From Victivallales bacterium (GTDB lineage: Bacteria; Verrucomicrobiota; Lentisphaeria; Oligosphaerales; Oligosphaeraceae), in assembly GCA_017963875.1 (NCBI GenBank), contig JAGCTA010000229.1:1-22219 (forward strand): a stretch of 22,219 bases of DNA. The letters are read 5' to 3'. This document shows positions 8,043 through 15,396 of the stretch, in pieces; the first letter of the stretch is position 1; the number at the start of each line of letters is the position of its first letter. Both the position numbers and the translations under genes were made by a program. The notes below the pieces were generated by a model, which was given only the letters and a program-made list of their open reading frames with translations, was not told where the DNA came from and ran no database searches.

Positions 8043-8087
8043 TACTCCAACAAGTTCATGTGATCAAATTGATAAAGGAAATAAACG

Positions 8088-9407
8088 ATGAATAACATCC
8101 TTGATTTCGGTGCCGTTTCCGATGGAAAGACCGTTTGTACAAAGGCGATCCAGGCGGCCGTGGATGCGTGTGCGAATGCAGGCGGAGGCACGGTGATTGT
8201 GCCTGCTGGAACGTTTGTCACGGGAACCATCTGGCTGAAAAGCCACGTGGAACTCCATCTGGAGATGGGGGCACTTCTGGAGGCTTCCCTTGATCTTGAC
8301 GACTTCTGCACGGACGATAGTTATGTCCAAAACACCAAAAGCGTCAGGGAACAGTGGAACGGTGCGCATTTGATTGTCGCTGTCGAGCAGGACGATGTCG
8401 CATTGACGGGGCCAGGAACGATTGACGGCAATGCGGAATTCTTCTTCGAGGATCCGTTCCCGCCGATGCCGCGCCACTGGCTTGGCTGGTTTGACGGTAT
8501 TCGCCACGCGCGGGACAAGGAGCGCCTGCGTCCTGGTCAGATGGTTGTCTTCTGCGAATGCACCAACGTCCGCATCGCCAATTTAAATCTGCGCAATTCG
8601 ACCTGCTGGACTGTGTTTCTGCACGGATGCACGGATGTCATCGTCACTGGGCTAAATATCAAGAATCGGAATATCAACGCCAATACGGACGGCATTGATA
8701 TCGACTGCTGCGATTCCGTCACTGTCTCCGACTGTGTTATTCACACGGGCGACGATGCCATTACGTTGCGCGGCAATCCCTCCAAACTGAAGGACAAAAC
8801 GCGCGTCTGCCAGAATATCACCGTTACCAACTGCGTCTTGGACTGTGCGGTTTGCGGCTTCAGAATCGGAGTGGGGCAGGGGACGATTCGCCATGCGGCG
8901 ATTTCAAACATCACGATGAAGCGCGTTTGCACGGCGTTCCTCTTCCAGTCCGCCTATACGGCGCCTTCCACGGGGCCGGACATTTCGGATATCGCCATAT
9001 CGAATATCCAGATGCACTGCGTCGCTTTTCCTGTTCGCATCGTGAGCGGTGCACCGACTGCGACGTCTCAAATAAAGAACATCAACATTGACGGGATGTA
9101 CGGGCGGTGTCACGGAGCCTGCCAGTTCATAGGCAGTGAATTGACGCAACCCAAACATATTATGTTGAGGAACGTTGATTTATTTGTCGAGGCAAGTCCA
9201 GTTAAATTGTCAGATCCGTCTGAATATCCGTCTGAACTTTTCAAGTTCGACCATGTCAAGGACGTGACTTTAGACAATGTGCGCGTCACATGGGAGGACG
9301 ACGCGGAGCCGACCTGGAAATGCACGGTTTCCAAACAGGATTGTGACGTTGATATACGTAGTAATTGTGTTTTACCTGAACCTCATGCGGACAACGCATC
9401 TCACTGA
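8088..9407 (+). CDS. Glycoside hydrolase family 28 (polygalacturonase-like), no signal peptide
   Basis: 439 residues, third gene of the operon, with AAGGA about 9 bases before the ATG. The start LDFGAVSDGKT followed by AIQAAVDAC and GGGTVIVPAG is the usual GH28 parallel-beta-helix opener. Catalytic aspartates are present: D201 in NTDGID and D222/D223 in HTGDDAITL. Two classical motifs deviate: where GHG is expected it reads CGFRIGVG (256-263), with no His, and the RIK motif is at best PVRIVSG (315-321), without the Lys. No signal peptide is visible, so it probably acts in the cytoplasm on imported oligosaccharides, perhaps as an exo-acting galacturonidase or related glycosidase. It ends just before a shared terminator. 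Confidence 0.92.
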   Translation: MNNILDFGAVSDGKTVCTKAIQAAVDACANAGGGTVIVPAGTFVTGTIWLKSHVELHLEMGALLEASLDLDDFCTDDSYVQNTKSVREQWNGAHLIVAVEQDDVALTGPGTIDGNAEFFFEDPFPPMPRHWLGWFDGIRHARDKERLRPGQMVVFCECTNVRIANLNLRNSTCWTVFLHGCTDVIVTGLNIKNRNINANTDGIDIDCCDSVTVSDCVIHTGDDAITLRGNPSKLKDKTRVCQNITVTNCVLDCAVCGFRIGVGQGTIRHAAISNITMKRVCTAFLFQSAYTAPSTGPDISDIAISNIQMHCVAFPVRIVSGAPTATSQIKNINIDGMYGRCHGACQFIGSELTQPKHIMLRNVDLFVEASPVKLSDPSEYPSELFKFDHVKDVTLDNVRVTWEDDAEPTWKCTVSKQDCDVDIRSNCVLPEPHADNASH

Positions 9408-9456
9408 GGATCGCCTGCGCAGAACTGCTGCGGCTTTGGTTAACTGAGATTATTTG

Positions 9457-9483
9457 TGCGGGCTTGTCAATGGCAAGCCCGCA
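9457..9483. terminator. Bidirectional intrinsic terminator between convergent genes
   Basis: A 10-bp perfect stem (9457-9466 with 9474-9483, core GCGGGCTTG) encloses a 7-base loop. It lies between the stop of the GH28 gene (plus) and the stop of the minus-strand isomerase, and is followed by TTGATTTT on the plus strand and by an A-rich tail on the minus strand. The tails are short, so efficiency is uncertain. Confidence 0.8.
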
Positions 9484-9490
9484 TTGATTT

Positions 9491-10273
9491 TCAGAGATTC
9501 AGCAATGCGTCCAAATCGACGCTGATGCTTTTACATTTGGCTTTTTTGTCGATGCCGCAGCCTGAGAGTTCGGCAGTAAGGACATCATCGTAGCCGATGG
9601 CATGGAGTTCGCGCATGACGGCTGGCCAGTCGATGGTTCCGCCGAACAGGTCGGGCGTCGCAAAGCGCGTCTGCAAACTCCAGCCTTTGACATGGACCTT
9701 CTTGATGCGCTTCCCGAGCGTGCGAACCCAGTGCTCGGGGTAGCCATAGTTAATGATGTTGCCGACATCAAAATAGGCGACGACCCACGGTGAGGCGAAG
9801 TCGTCGATGTATCGTGCAAGTCCAGGAGCGCTCAAGAGCATTTTATTCCCGACTTCCTCAATGGCGAGATAAATTTTCGCTGTCTCGTATTCAGGAAGGA
9901 TTCGTCGGATTTCCGCTTGAGAACGGCTCCAGGCTTCCTCGTAGGTGACGTCTGGCTTGACGACGCCAGGAACGAGCAGGACTGTGTCTGCCCCGACGAC
10001 TTTCGCCGTTTCAAGTGATTGCCTCAGACATTCAATGCCCTTTGAGCGGACGGCAGGATCGGCGTCTGAGAGTGGCACGCCCCAGTGGTCGCTGTTCATG
10101 ATGGACGGTATGCGGATGCCAACGGCATCTGCGGCATTTTTGTACCTGCGCCGTTCTTCATCTGTGCGTAGCGTTGGGATTTCGACGCAGTCAAAGCCGA
10201 TGTCTTTTGCGTTTGAGAACACTTCTTCTGGCGTTTCACCAGGCAGAAAACTGTAGTAGATTCCTTTTTGCAT
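9491..10273 (-). CDS. Sugar phosphate isomerase/epimerase (hexulose-6-phosphate-isomerase-like TIM barrel)
   Basis: 260 residues from the ATG at 10273. An ATG at 10414 would add 47 residues without family likeness that run into the upstream gene, whereas 10273 has AAAGGAAAA about 9 bases before it and begins MQKGIYYSFLPGETPEEVF, a normal family start. Metal ligands of the AP_endonuc_2 fold are in place: E139/E140 (LAIEEVG), D169 (YFDVGN), H194 (KVHVKGW) and E235 (TAELSG). DVGNI and the VHVK motif are reminiscent of hexulose-6-phosphate isomerase and L-ribulose-5-phosphate 3-epimerase, but the substrate is not provable. It is the last gene of the minus-strand cluster, 58 bases after the VWA gene, and has few links to the carbamoyltransferases there. 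Confidence 0.9.
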   Translation of the reverse strand: MQKGIYYSFLPGETPEEVFSNAKDIGFDCVEIPTLRTDEERRRYKNAADAVGIRIPSIMNSDHWGVPLSDADPAVRSKGIECLRQSLETAKVVGADTVLLVPGVVKPDVTYEEAWSRSQAEIRRILPEYETAKIYLAIEEVGNKMLLSAPGLARYIDDFASPWVVAYFDVGNIINYGYPEHWVRTLGKRIKKVHVKGWSLQTRFATPDLFGGTIDWPAVMRELHAIGYDDVLTAELSGCGIDKKAKCKSISVDLDALLNL

Positions 10274-10331
10274 GATGGTTGTTTTCCTTTGTTTTGGGGT
10301 ATGTCTTTGGGAAATGTGATAAAATGTCGCG

Positions 10332-11741
10332 TTACCAAGGTTTGACATTTGGGGGACGCTTGCGCATTCCACGTTCCTTCTGGAGTAGCGAACGCCAGGA
10401 GTCTGCGGATGCATTGTCTACGTCTCCAGATGTCTTGCCTGTGGTTTCTGCTTTCATCTTTTTCAATTCGTCAGGCAATGTTCTGGCAGGGGCGATGTCG
10501 CCAGCAAGTCCAAGAACATCATCGGCGATTGTATCCTGTTGCGAATCAGCATCTTTAGTCGTTTGTTCCTTTTTATCTGATTGATGCTGTGTTTCTCTGG
10601 ATGGATTGTCTGATGGTACGGCTGAAGGAGCAACATCCTTAGGCACTTTCAGTTGTGCTTCCCTTGCTAGAAACAGCTTGAGGTTTGCCGAATGGACGGT
10701 AGATTCATTCGGTGCAAGCCGCAGTGCTTCCTTGCATAGCGCAATGCCTGCGGATATGTGCACTAACGCCTCTTGCTCGTTGTTGGCTTGTTCGGCCGAT
10801 GTCCATTCCTCTATGATTCGATTGGAAAGGCTGTGGGCATGTTCGCTAGCATTTTCCCGTTGGGAACAACCTATTGAAAGGAAAAGGAGCATGGGAACCA
10901 TTACGTGCAAAACACGTCTATGGCAGTTTTGCAGAATCATGATAAAAAGTAAAATGGCGGCGGCTTGAAGGGCGCAAATGCGTTCGGGCAATGGCATCGT
11001 TGAATTGGAAAGAATTTGTGATGTCGTTGGCTGGATTTCAGATAAAAGAGCATCAATGGCCGCTGGTGGTTGAGTCGAGTCGAATCGTCTGGATGGCGCA
11101 TCAGATAGTCCGACGCATCGCTTGATGTCGTTTTCTGTTGCCATTGAAAGGGCAATTTCCCCAGTATCAGGATCTCTGAACCAACTTTCGCCCAATGGGA
11201 TGGGCATTGCGGGGCCAATTCCAGTGACACACCATGCTAATGGAAGTGTTCGATTTTGCCAAGCGAGCATGGAATGACCATCCTGGATGTTGAATTCACC
11301 GTCAGTGAAGAGAACGGCGGAGGCCTGCCGGTCTGCTGCAAGGACTTCCGCAAGAGCCAGGCCACTTCCTGGGTCAGAGCCTGGGGAGAAACTCAGCGTG
11401 GGTTTGACTGCCGAGAGGGCAGACAGGAAACCGTCATAGTCGGGGCTTGGCGGAAAATCAACTAGTGCTTCGCCTCCAAAAGTTACCAATGCTACATCTT
11501 TGTCAGTGGAAAGCCGCATGATTGCCCTGATGCACTGCCGTGCCTGGTCGAGACGACTTTTGCCATCGGTAGCGCACAACATGCTTGTGGAAGCGTCAAG
11601 AACGAAAATGAGCAACGGGCGTTCTTCGAAATTGTTTTCTCGCAGTTTTTCTGTACGGAAGCCAATGAATGCGCCTGCTGCAAGCAGGATGACCGCCACT
11701 GTCAGGAGAAACGCATTGGCAATGGCGGTCATTCGGCTCAT
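10332..11741 (-). CDS. VWA-domain membrane protein with internal lipobox and TPR-like tail (BatB/BatC-like fusion)
   Basis: 469 residues. TM helix 1 is residues 10-26. A von Willebrand factor A domain (about 43-230) carries an intact MIDAS: DASTS (49-53), the T of GSDPGSG nearby, and FTDGE (145-149). Two hydrophobic stretches follow (258-271 and 279-291), the second ending LSIGC (288-292), a textbook lipobox. Residues 300-365 are helical and TPR-like (ISAGIALCKEALRLAPNES). A charged, low-complexity region and a C-terminal WRSLLQKERGMRKRPPNVKPW-like end resemble BatC tails. This is the order of BatB then BatC of the Bat (aerotolerance) system, in one chain. The MoxR ATPase, DUF58 and BatA partners are not in the window. 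The start at 11741 lacks a purine-rich ribosome-binding site; ATG 11732 is an alternative. It begins 20 bases after the upstream stop. Confidence 0.85.
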   Translation of the reverse strand: MSRMTAIANAFLLTVAVILLAAGAFIGFRTEKLRENNFEERPLLIFVLDASTSMLCATDGKSRLDQARQCIRAIMRLSTDKDVALVTFGGEALVDFPPSPDYDGFLSALSAVKPTLSFSPGSDPGSGLALAEVLAADRQASAVLFTDGEFNIQDGHSMLAWQNRTLPLAWCVTGIGPAMPIPLGESWFRDPDTGEIALSMATENDIKRCVGLSDAPSRRFDSTQPPAAIDALLSEIQPTTSQILSNSTMPLPERICALQAAAILLFIMILQNCHRRVLHVMVPMLLFLSIGCSQRENASEHAHSLSNRIIEEWTSAEQANNEQEALVHISAGIALCKEALRLAPNESTVHSANLKLFLAREAQLKVPKDVAPSAVPSDNPSRETQHQSDKKEQTTKDADSQQDTIADDVLGLAGDIAPARTLPDELKKMKAETTGKTSGDVDNASADSWRSLLQKERGMRKRPPNVKPW

Positions 11742-11761
11742 GGAAGGAGGATTGGAAAGTA

Positions 11762-12853
11762 TTATTTGATATTGAGTGTGTAATAGTTGGTGATTTCCGT
11801 GTCACGCCCGAAAATAGTCGCGATAAGTGCGGAGCGAATCCACATGCCATTTCTCATCTGTCGCCAGTAGATGGCTCGTGGGTCGTTGTCGCAAGCCGTG
11901 TCGATTTCGGAGCGTCTTGGCAGCGGATGCATGATGATGGAGGAGATGGGCAGGCGCTTGAGGTCATCGCCGACGATGGAATAATCTGCGAGGTTAAAGT
12001 GGGAACTTTCTCCAGGCTTTGAGTCCCATTCGTCTTGAATGCGCGTCATGTAGATGGCGTCAGCCGTCGGGATGGTGTCTTTGAAATTTGTGGTGACATC
12101 GTATGTGATGTTTGCTGCATCGAGTTGAGCCAGGATATCGGGCGCAATTTGCAGATGCGGTGGTGCGGCGAATGTCATTCGAATGTTATTGTAGTTTGTG
12201 AGGAGGTAGGAGAGCGAACGCACTGTTCGCCCGCGCAACAGGTCGCCGCAGAACACGATGTGCTTGTTTTCCAGCCCGCCGATTTTTTCAAAACTTCGGA
12301 TGAGGGTATAGATGTCAAGCAGTGCCTGTGTAGGATGCTGGTCTTTTCCTGACCCTGCGTTGATGATTGGAACTGGACGGTCTGTGTTCGAGAGAACCCA
12401 TGCGGTTTTTTCTGCAAATCCCTGCAAAGGAGTACGCATGATGATCATGTCAAAATATGAACTGAATGTACGAAGTGAGTCTTCAAGTGACTCGCCCTTC
12501 ATTTCAGACGAAATCGATGGATCGCGGACTTCTGCGATTTTGATGCCGAGTATCTGGCAGGCGGCATAGAAGGACAGGAAGGTTCGAGAGGACGGCTGGC
12601 TGAAGTAGATCATCGCGCGCTTGTGGCAGAGCAGGTCGGCCAGGAATTTGCAGCCTTCGCGAGATTTGGCTATCTTGCGGATGCGCGAGGTCAAATCGCA
12701 GAGATGGTCAAGCATTTCACGGTCAAACTGCTGTGCGATAAGCGCATGATAGGGACGCCCATTGAACTGGACGAAGTAGGGGGCTTTTTCCTGCAACGAG
12801 AGGTTGTTGAAATCTTCCCAGGATATCTGGTCGAGGCGTTTTCGGTTTAGCAT
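11762..12853 (-). CDS. pyrB: Aspartate carbamoyltransferase catalytic subunit
   Basis: 363 residues from ATG 12853, chosen over GTG 12865 because GGAG lies 6 bases before that ATG (within the first codons of the longer form). The enzyme joins carbamoyl phosphate and aspartate in pyrimidine synthesis. Carbamoyl-phosphate motifs: QPSSRTFLSF (Ser-Arg-Thr near residue 90), the Lys of the 80s loop in SSEMKGES (about 119), HPTQALLD (173-180) and HPLPRR (309-314). GDLLRGRTVRSL matches the aspartate-binding GDL.YGRTVHSL of E. coli PyrB. It is about 50 residues longer than E. coli PyrB, mostly at the N-terminus and C-terminus. No regulatory PyrI gene is adjacent. It follows the ornithine carbamoyltransferase gene by 27 bases, so the two homologues share a transcript. 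Confidence 0.93.
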   Translation of the reverse strand: MLNRKRLDQISWEDFNNLSLQEKAPYFVQFNGRPYHALIAQQFDREMLDHLCDLTSRIRKIAKSREGCKFLADLLCHKRAMIYFSQPSSRTFLSFYAACQILGIKIAEVRDPSISSEMKGESLEDSLRTFSSYFDMIIMRTPLQGFAEKTAWVLSNTDRPVPIINAGSGKDQHPTQALLDIYTLIRSFEKIGGLENKHIVFCGDLLRGRTVRSLSYLLTNYNNIRMTFAAPPHLQIAPDILAQLDAANITYDVTTNFKDTIPTADAIYMTRIQDEWDSKPGESSHFNLADYSIVGDDLKRLPISSIIMHPLPRRSEIDTACDNDPRAIYWRQMRNGMWIRSALIATIFGRDTEITNYYTLNIK

Positions 12854-12880
12854 GGTGGACTCCACGTGTCAGCGGTTGAA

Positions 12881-13891
12881 TTATGCCAGAGATGCGAGAA
12901 TCATTGCCTTGATGGTATGGAGGCGGTTTTCCGCTTCGTCGAAGACTTTGGAGAACGGCGCTTCAAAGACATCATCTGTTACTTCAAGCGCGCCAGTGTC
13001 TTTCGAGACCTCCGTCTTGTCATCATGAAACGCTGGTAAGCAATGGAGGAAGATGAGTTTGCCGTTGTCAAGATTGCCTGTGGCTCGTGCCAAGTCGATG
13101 TTGACCTGATAGGGCGAAAGCAACTTGAGGCGCTGCTGGAAGATGGCTTCCTCGCCCATGGAAACCCAGACGTCGGTATAAAGGACATTCGCGCCTTGGA
13201 CGCCTTTGACGGGGTCATGTTCGATGGTGATTGTGCTTCCGTTGCGCTTTGCGCATTCAAGTGCGGCGGAGACGATGTGCTCTTCTGGCACGAGTTCAGG
13301 CGGGCAGACATCGACAAAGTCAATGCCTGCCTTGGCACATCCGACCATCAGTGAATTGCAGACATTGTTCCTGCCATCGCCGACAAATGCTACCTTGAGG
13401 CCCTTGAGGCTTCCAAAATGCTCTTTCATTGTCTGGAGGTCGGCGAGAATTTGAGTCGGGTGCCAGATATCTGTCAATCCGTTCCAGACGGGAATGCCTG
13501 AATAATCCGCCAGCCCTTGGACGGTCTCCTGCAAAAAGCCCCTGAAGAGAATGCCGTCAAAAAGTCGTCCCAGGACGCGAGCGGAGTCTGCGACGGACTC
13601 TTTTTTACCAAAATGGATATCGCCCTGGCCGAGGTATTCCGCATGTCCGCCCTCGTCGCGTACAGCGTTTACCGTGGCGCAGCGAGTGCGCGTAGAGGAC
13701 TTTTGGAAAATCAGGCAGATGTTTTTGCCTTTGATAAGCGGATTGTTGATATGTTCGCCATTGCGTTTGCGTTTTTTGAGTTCAATTGCGATATCAACGA
13801 GCGCGAGCATCTGCTGATCGGTGATGTCTATGAGTTTAAGAAGGCTTTTGCCTGTCAATCCGACGGCTCTGATTTGGTTTAGGATGTCCAT
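12881..13891 (-). CDS. argF: Ornithine carbamoyltransferase
   Basis: 336 residues, the normal length. It converts ornithine and carbamoyl phosphate to citrulline in arginine synthesis (or the reverse in the deiminase pathway). Motifs: STRTR (66-70), HPTQ (144-147), GDGRNNVCNS (171-180), DVWVSMGEE (240-248, ornithine loop), FLHCLPAFHDDKT (281-293, catalytic Cys) and FDEAENRLHTIKA. Anabolic ArgF and catabolic ArcB cannot be told apart reliably by sequence alone; no arginine deiminase or carbamate kinase gene is nearby, which mildly favours the anabolic role. First gene of the minus-strand cluster, starting at the divergent promoter region. Confidence 0.95.
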   Translation of the reverse strand: MDILNQIRAVGLTGKSLLKLIDITDQQMLALVDIAIELKKRKRNGEHINNPLIKGKNICLIFQKSSTRTRCATVNAVRDEGGHAEYLGQGDIHFGKKESVADSARVLGRLFDGILFRGFLQETVQGLADYSGIPVWNGLTDIWHPTQILADLQTMKEHFGSLKGLKVAFVGDGRNNVCNSLMVGCAKAGIDFVDVCPPELVPEEHIVSAALECAKRNGSTITIEHDPVKGVQGANVLYTDVWVSMGEEAIFQQRLKLLSPYQVNIDLARATGNLDNGKLIFLHCLPAFHDDKTEVSKDTGALEVTDDVFEAPFSKVFDEAENRLHTIKAMILASLA

Positions 13892-13967
13892 GGTTTGAGT
13901 GTTTTAAGGGGTTATGGTTTGTATGGTGTTATTTGCCGAATGATTTATGTTTTTGTGATTTTTCTTT

Positions 13968-13995
13968 AATATAAGAATATGCCGATGATTTGCAA
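13968..13995 (-). promoter_or_regulatory. Predicted promoter for the argF-pyrB cluster
   Basis: On the minus strand TTGCAA (13995-13990), a 16-base spacer and TATATT (13973-13968) resemble a sigma70-type promoter about 80 bases before the argF start. The -35 box is a perfect palindrome also used by the opposing promoter. No operator or attenuator was recognised. Confidence 0.4.
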
Positions 13996-14018
13996 AGTGG
14001 GCTGGCAGGCTATATTAT
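13990..14018 (+). promoter_or_regulatory. Predicted promoter for the STAS-skp-lpxD operon
   Basis: TTGCAA (13990-13995), a 17-base spacer and TATTAT (14013-14018) resemble a sigma70-type promoter, giving a leader of about 120 bases before the ATG at 14146. It is the mirror image of the argF promoter about the shared palindromic -35. Confidence 0.4.
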
Positions 14019-14050
14019 TAGATTTATCTTAATTCTGATGAGGAATCGGG

Positions 14051-14086
14051 AGGAGACTGTCTTTTCTCGGAAAGCCAGTCGGTCTC
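14051..14086 (+). promoter_or_regulatory. Imperfect hairpin in the leader of the STAS operon
   Basis: GACTG (14055-14059) pairs with CAGTC (14076-14080) and CTTT (14061-14064) with AAAG (14071-14074), separated by a single T/C mismatch, with a 6-base TCTCGG loop. A GAGAC/GTCTC pairing offers an alternative outer stem. It lies about 60 bases before the STAS start. A weakly T-rich stretch follows, so an attenuator is possible but unproven. Confidence 0.25.
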
Positions 14087-14145
14087 GTGATTATTTTGGG
14101 CATCCATGGAAAAACATTGTAATTATTTGAATACAAGGAGGAAAA

Positions 14146-14640
14146 ATGTCAGAAGGTCAGTTGCTTGTGGCTCAAGAAGGCCCGATGGCTTTGATGCAGG
14201 TCATCGGGCGTGGTACCTTCAAATTGGCTGTGGGGTTCAGACGTTGGATTGAGCAGTTGATTGCGTCCACGGAAATCCATAGCGTGATGCTTGATTTGTC
14301 CAAATGCGCGAGTCTGGACAGTACGTTCATGGGATTGATGGTGACATTGGCGATTCAGTCCAAGAAGCGTTTTGCACTGTTGGTTGTGAATGCCTCAGAG
14401 AATCATCATGCCTTATTGGACGGCATAGGCGTAATGAGGGTGTGGCGTTATGTCGATGCACCCGTTCCCGAATTGAACTGGTCCAATCTGGCAGAGGCCG
14501 CCAGCGGGTCGGTTGCGTTGGATGACAAGACGCGCGAATTGATCATTGCCGCGCATACCACGTTGATGGAATACGACGAGGGAAACATTCCCAAATTCAA
14601 GGATGTGGTGGAATTGATGAAGGAACAAAAACAATCTTAG
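14146..14640 (+). CDS. STAS-domain (anti-anti-sigma-factor-like) protein
   Basis: 164 residues, with a strong AAGGAGGA before the ATG. Residues about 8-105 match a STAS fold: a strand with GRGTFKLAVGFRRWIEQ, then VMLDLSKCASLDSTFMGLM, the STAS core DLS..x.xDSx.xG with S59 at the usual phospho-acceptor position, then a strand LLVVNAS and a helix after LDGIG. Residues 125-164 are a helical tail. STAS proteins of this type bind anti-sigma kinases or sit in signalling complexes. No kinase, phosphatase or sigma factor is nearby. It is first in the operon with skp and lpxD, so a role in envelope signalling is inferred only from position. Confidence 0.88.
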   Translation: MSEGQLLVAQEGPMALMQVIGRGTFKLAVGFRRWIEQLIASTEIHSVMLDLSKCASLDSTFMGLMVTLAIQSKKRFALLVVNASENHHALLDGIGVMRVWRYVDAPVPELNWSNLAEAASGSVALDDKTRELIIAAHTTLMEYDEGNIPKFKDVVELMKEQKQS

Positions 14641-14673
14641 TTTTAACAATAGTAAAAACAGGAGTAGATGTCA

Positions 14674-15318
14674 ATGATGAAAAAAAGGATGTTTGGAGTA
14701 GCGCTCATGGCGCTGGCAATTTGTGTCTTCGCTGAGGAAAAACGTCTCTATGTGAATCTAGAGACACTTTTTGATGGTTATTATAAGACCATGGCGGCGA
14801 ATATTTCTTTTGAAAACCGCAAGCAGGAGGTGGAGGACCAACTGGAATTGATTCGCAAGGAACTGGATACCTTGAATACGGATGCAAAGAAATACGATGG
14901 CGAAATGAGAAATGAACTGTTGTCAAAGGAGGCGCGGGAGACATCGGCGAGGAAACTCCAGGCGTTGGTCGAACGCCTGCGCTCTAAGAACAAGGAATAC
15001 GAACATACACGTTCGGAAAACTACCAGATGCTGCAAAAACTGCGTCTGGAGCGTGAAGAGGAACTGGTCAAGGAGATTCTCAAGGTCGTGGATGCCGTCG
15101 CTGATGAACAGAAGGCGACCGAGGTTCTTGAGGTTTCAGGGAAAACCCTGAACAGAGTTCCTGTACTGCTGCGGTATCCGAAGGATAAGGAAATAACGGC
15201 GGAAATTCTTCGCCGTCTGAATCTCGGCCATGAGGAGGAACTCAAGACTGCCAAGGAGGAGTTGGACAAGCGCCGTGCGAAGGGCGAGGCGCAGAAGCCT
15301 GTTCCCGAGGCAAAATGA
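14674..15318 (+). CDS. OmpH/Skp-family periplasmic chaperone-like protein
   Basis: 214 residues from ATG 14674; ATG 14668 and 14677 are alternatives, but GGAG (14661-14664) is best spaced (9 bases) from 14674. A signal peptide (MKKRMFGVALMALAICVFA) is cleaved after CVFA. The mature protein starts with a short strand (RLYVNLETLFDGYYKT), typical of the Skp/OmpH core where the family has a conserved Tyr-containing segment, followed by a long Lys/Glu-rich coiled coil (about 45-140) and a short second half. The charged C-terminus ends QKPVPEAK. Skp holds outer-membrane proteins in the periplasm. The gene directly precedes lpxD, the usual pairing in diderms. Confidence 0.8.
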   Translation: MMKKRMFGVALMALAICVFAEEKRLYVNLETLFDGYYKTMAANISFENRKQEVEDQLELIRKELDTLNTDAKKYDGEMRNELLSKEARETSARKLQALVERLRSKNKEYEHTRSENYQMLQKLRLEREEELVKEILKVVDAVADEQKATEVLEVSGKTLNRVPVLLRYPKDKEITAEILRRLNLGHEEELKTAKEELDKRRAKGEAQKPVPEAK

Positions 15319-15396
15319 GTCTTGCGGGCGAAGGTCCGCAGGCATTCAGAATAATCATGAACCTAATTGTATGTTCATAATATCGGAAGGTTGACA

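Noticed and set aside
10274..10414. 47-residue N-terminal extension of the minus-strand isomerase
   Set aside because: It would overlap the VWA gene, has no family likeness and lacks a ribosome-binding site; the start at 10273 has both.
15321..15342. Small hairpin (TGCGG/CCGCA) between skp and lpxD
   Set aside because: Only 5 strong pairs plus wobbles and no T-run follows, so not called as a terminator.
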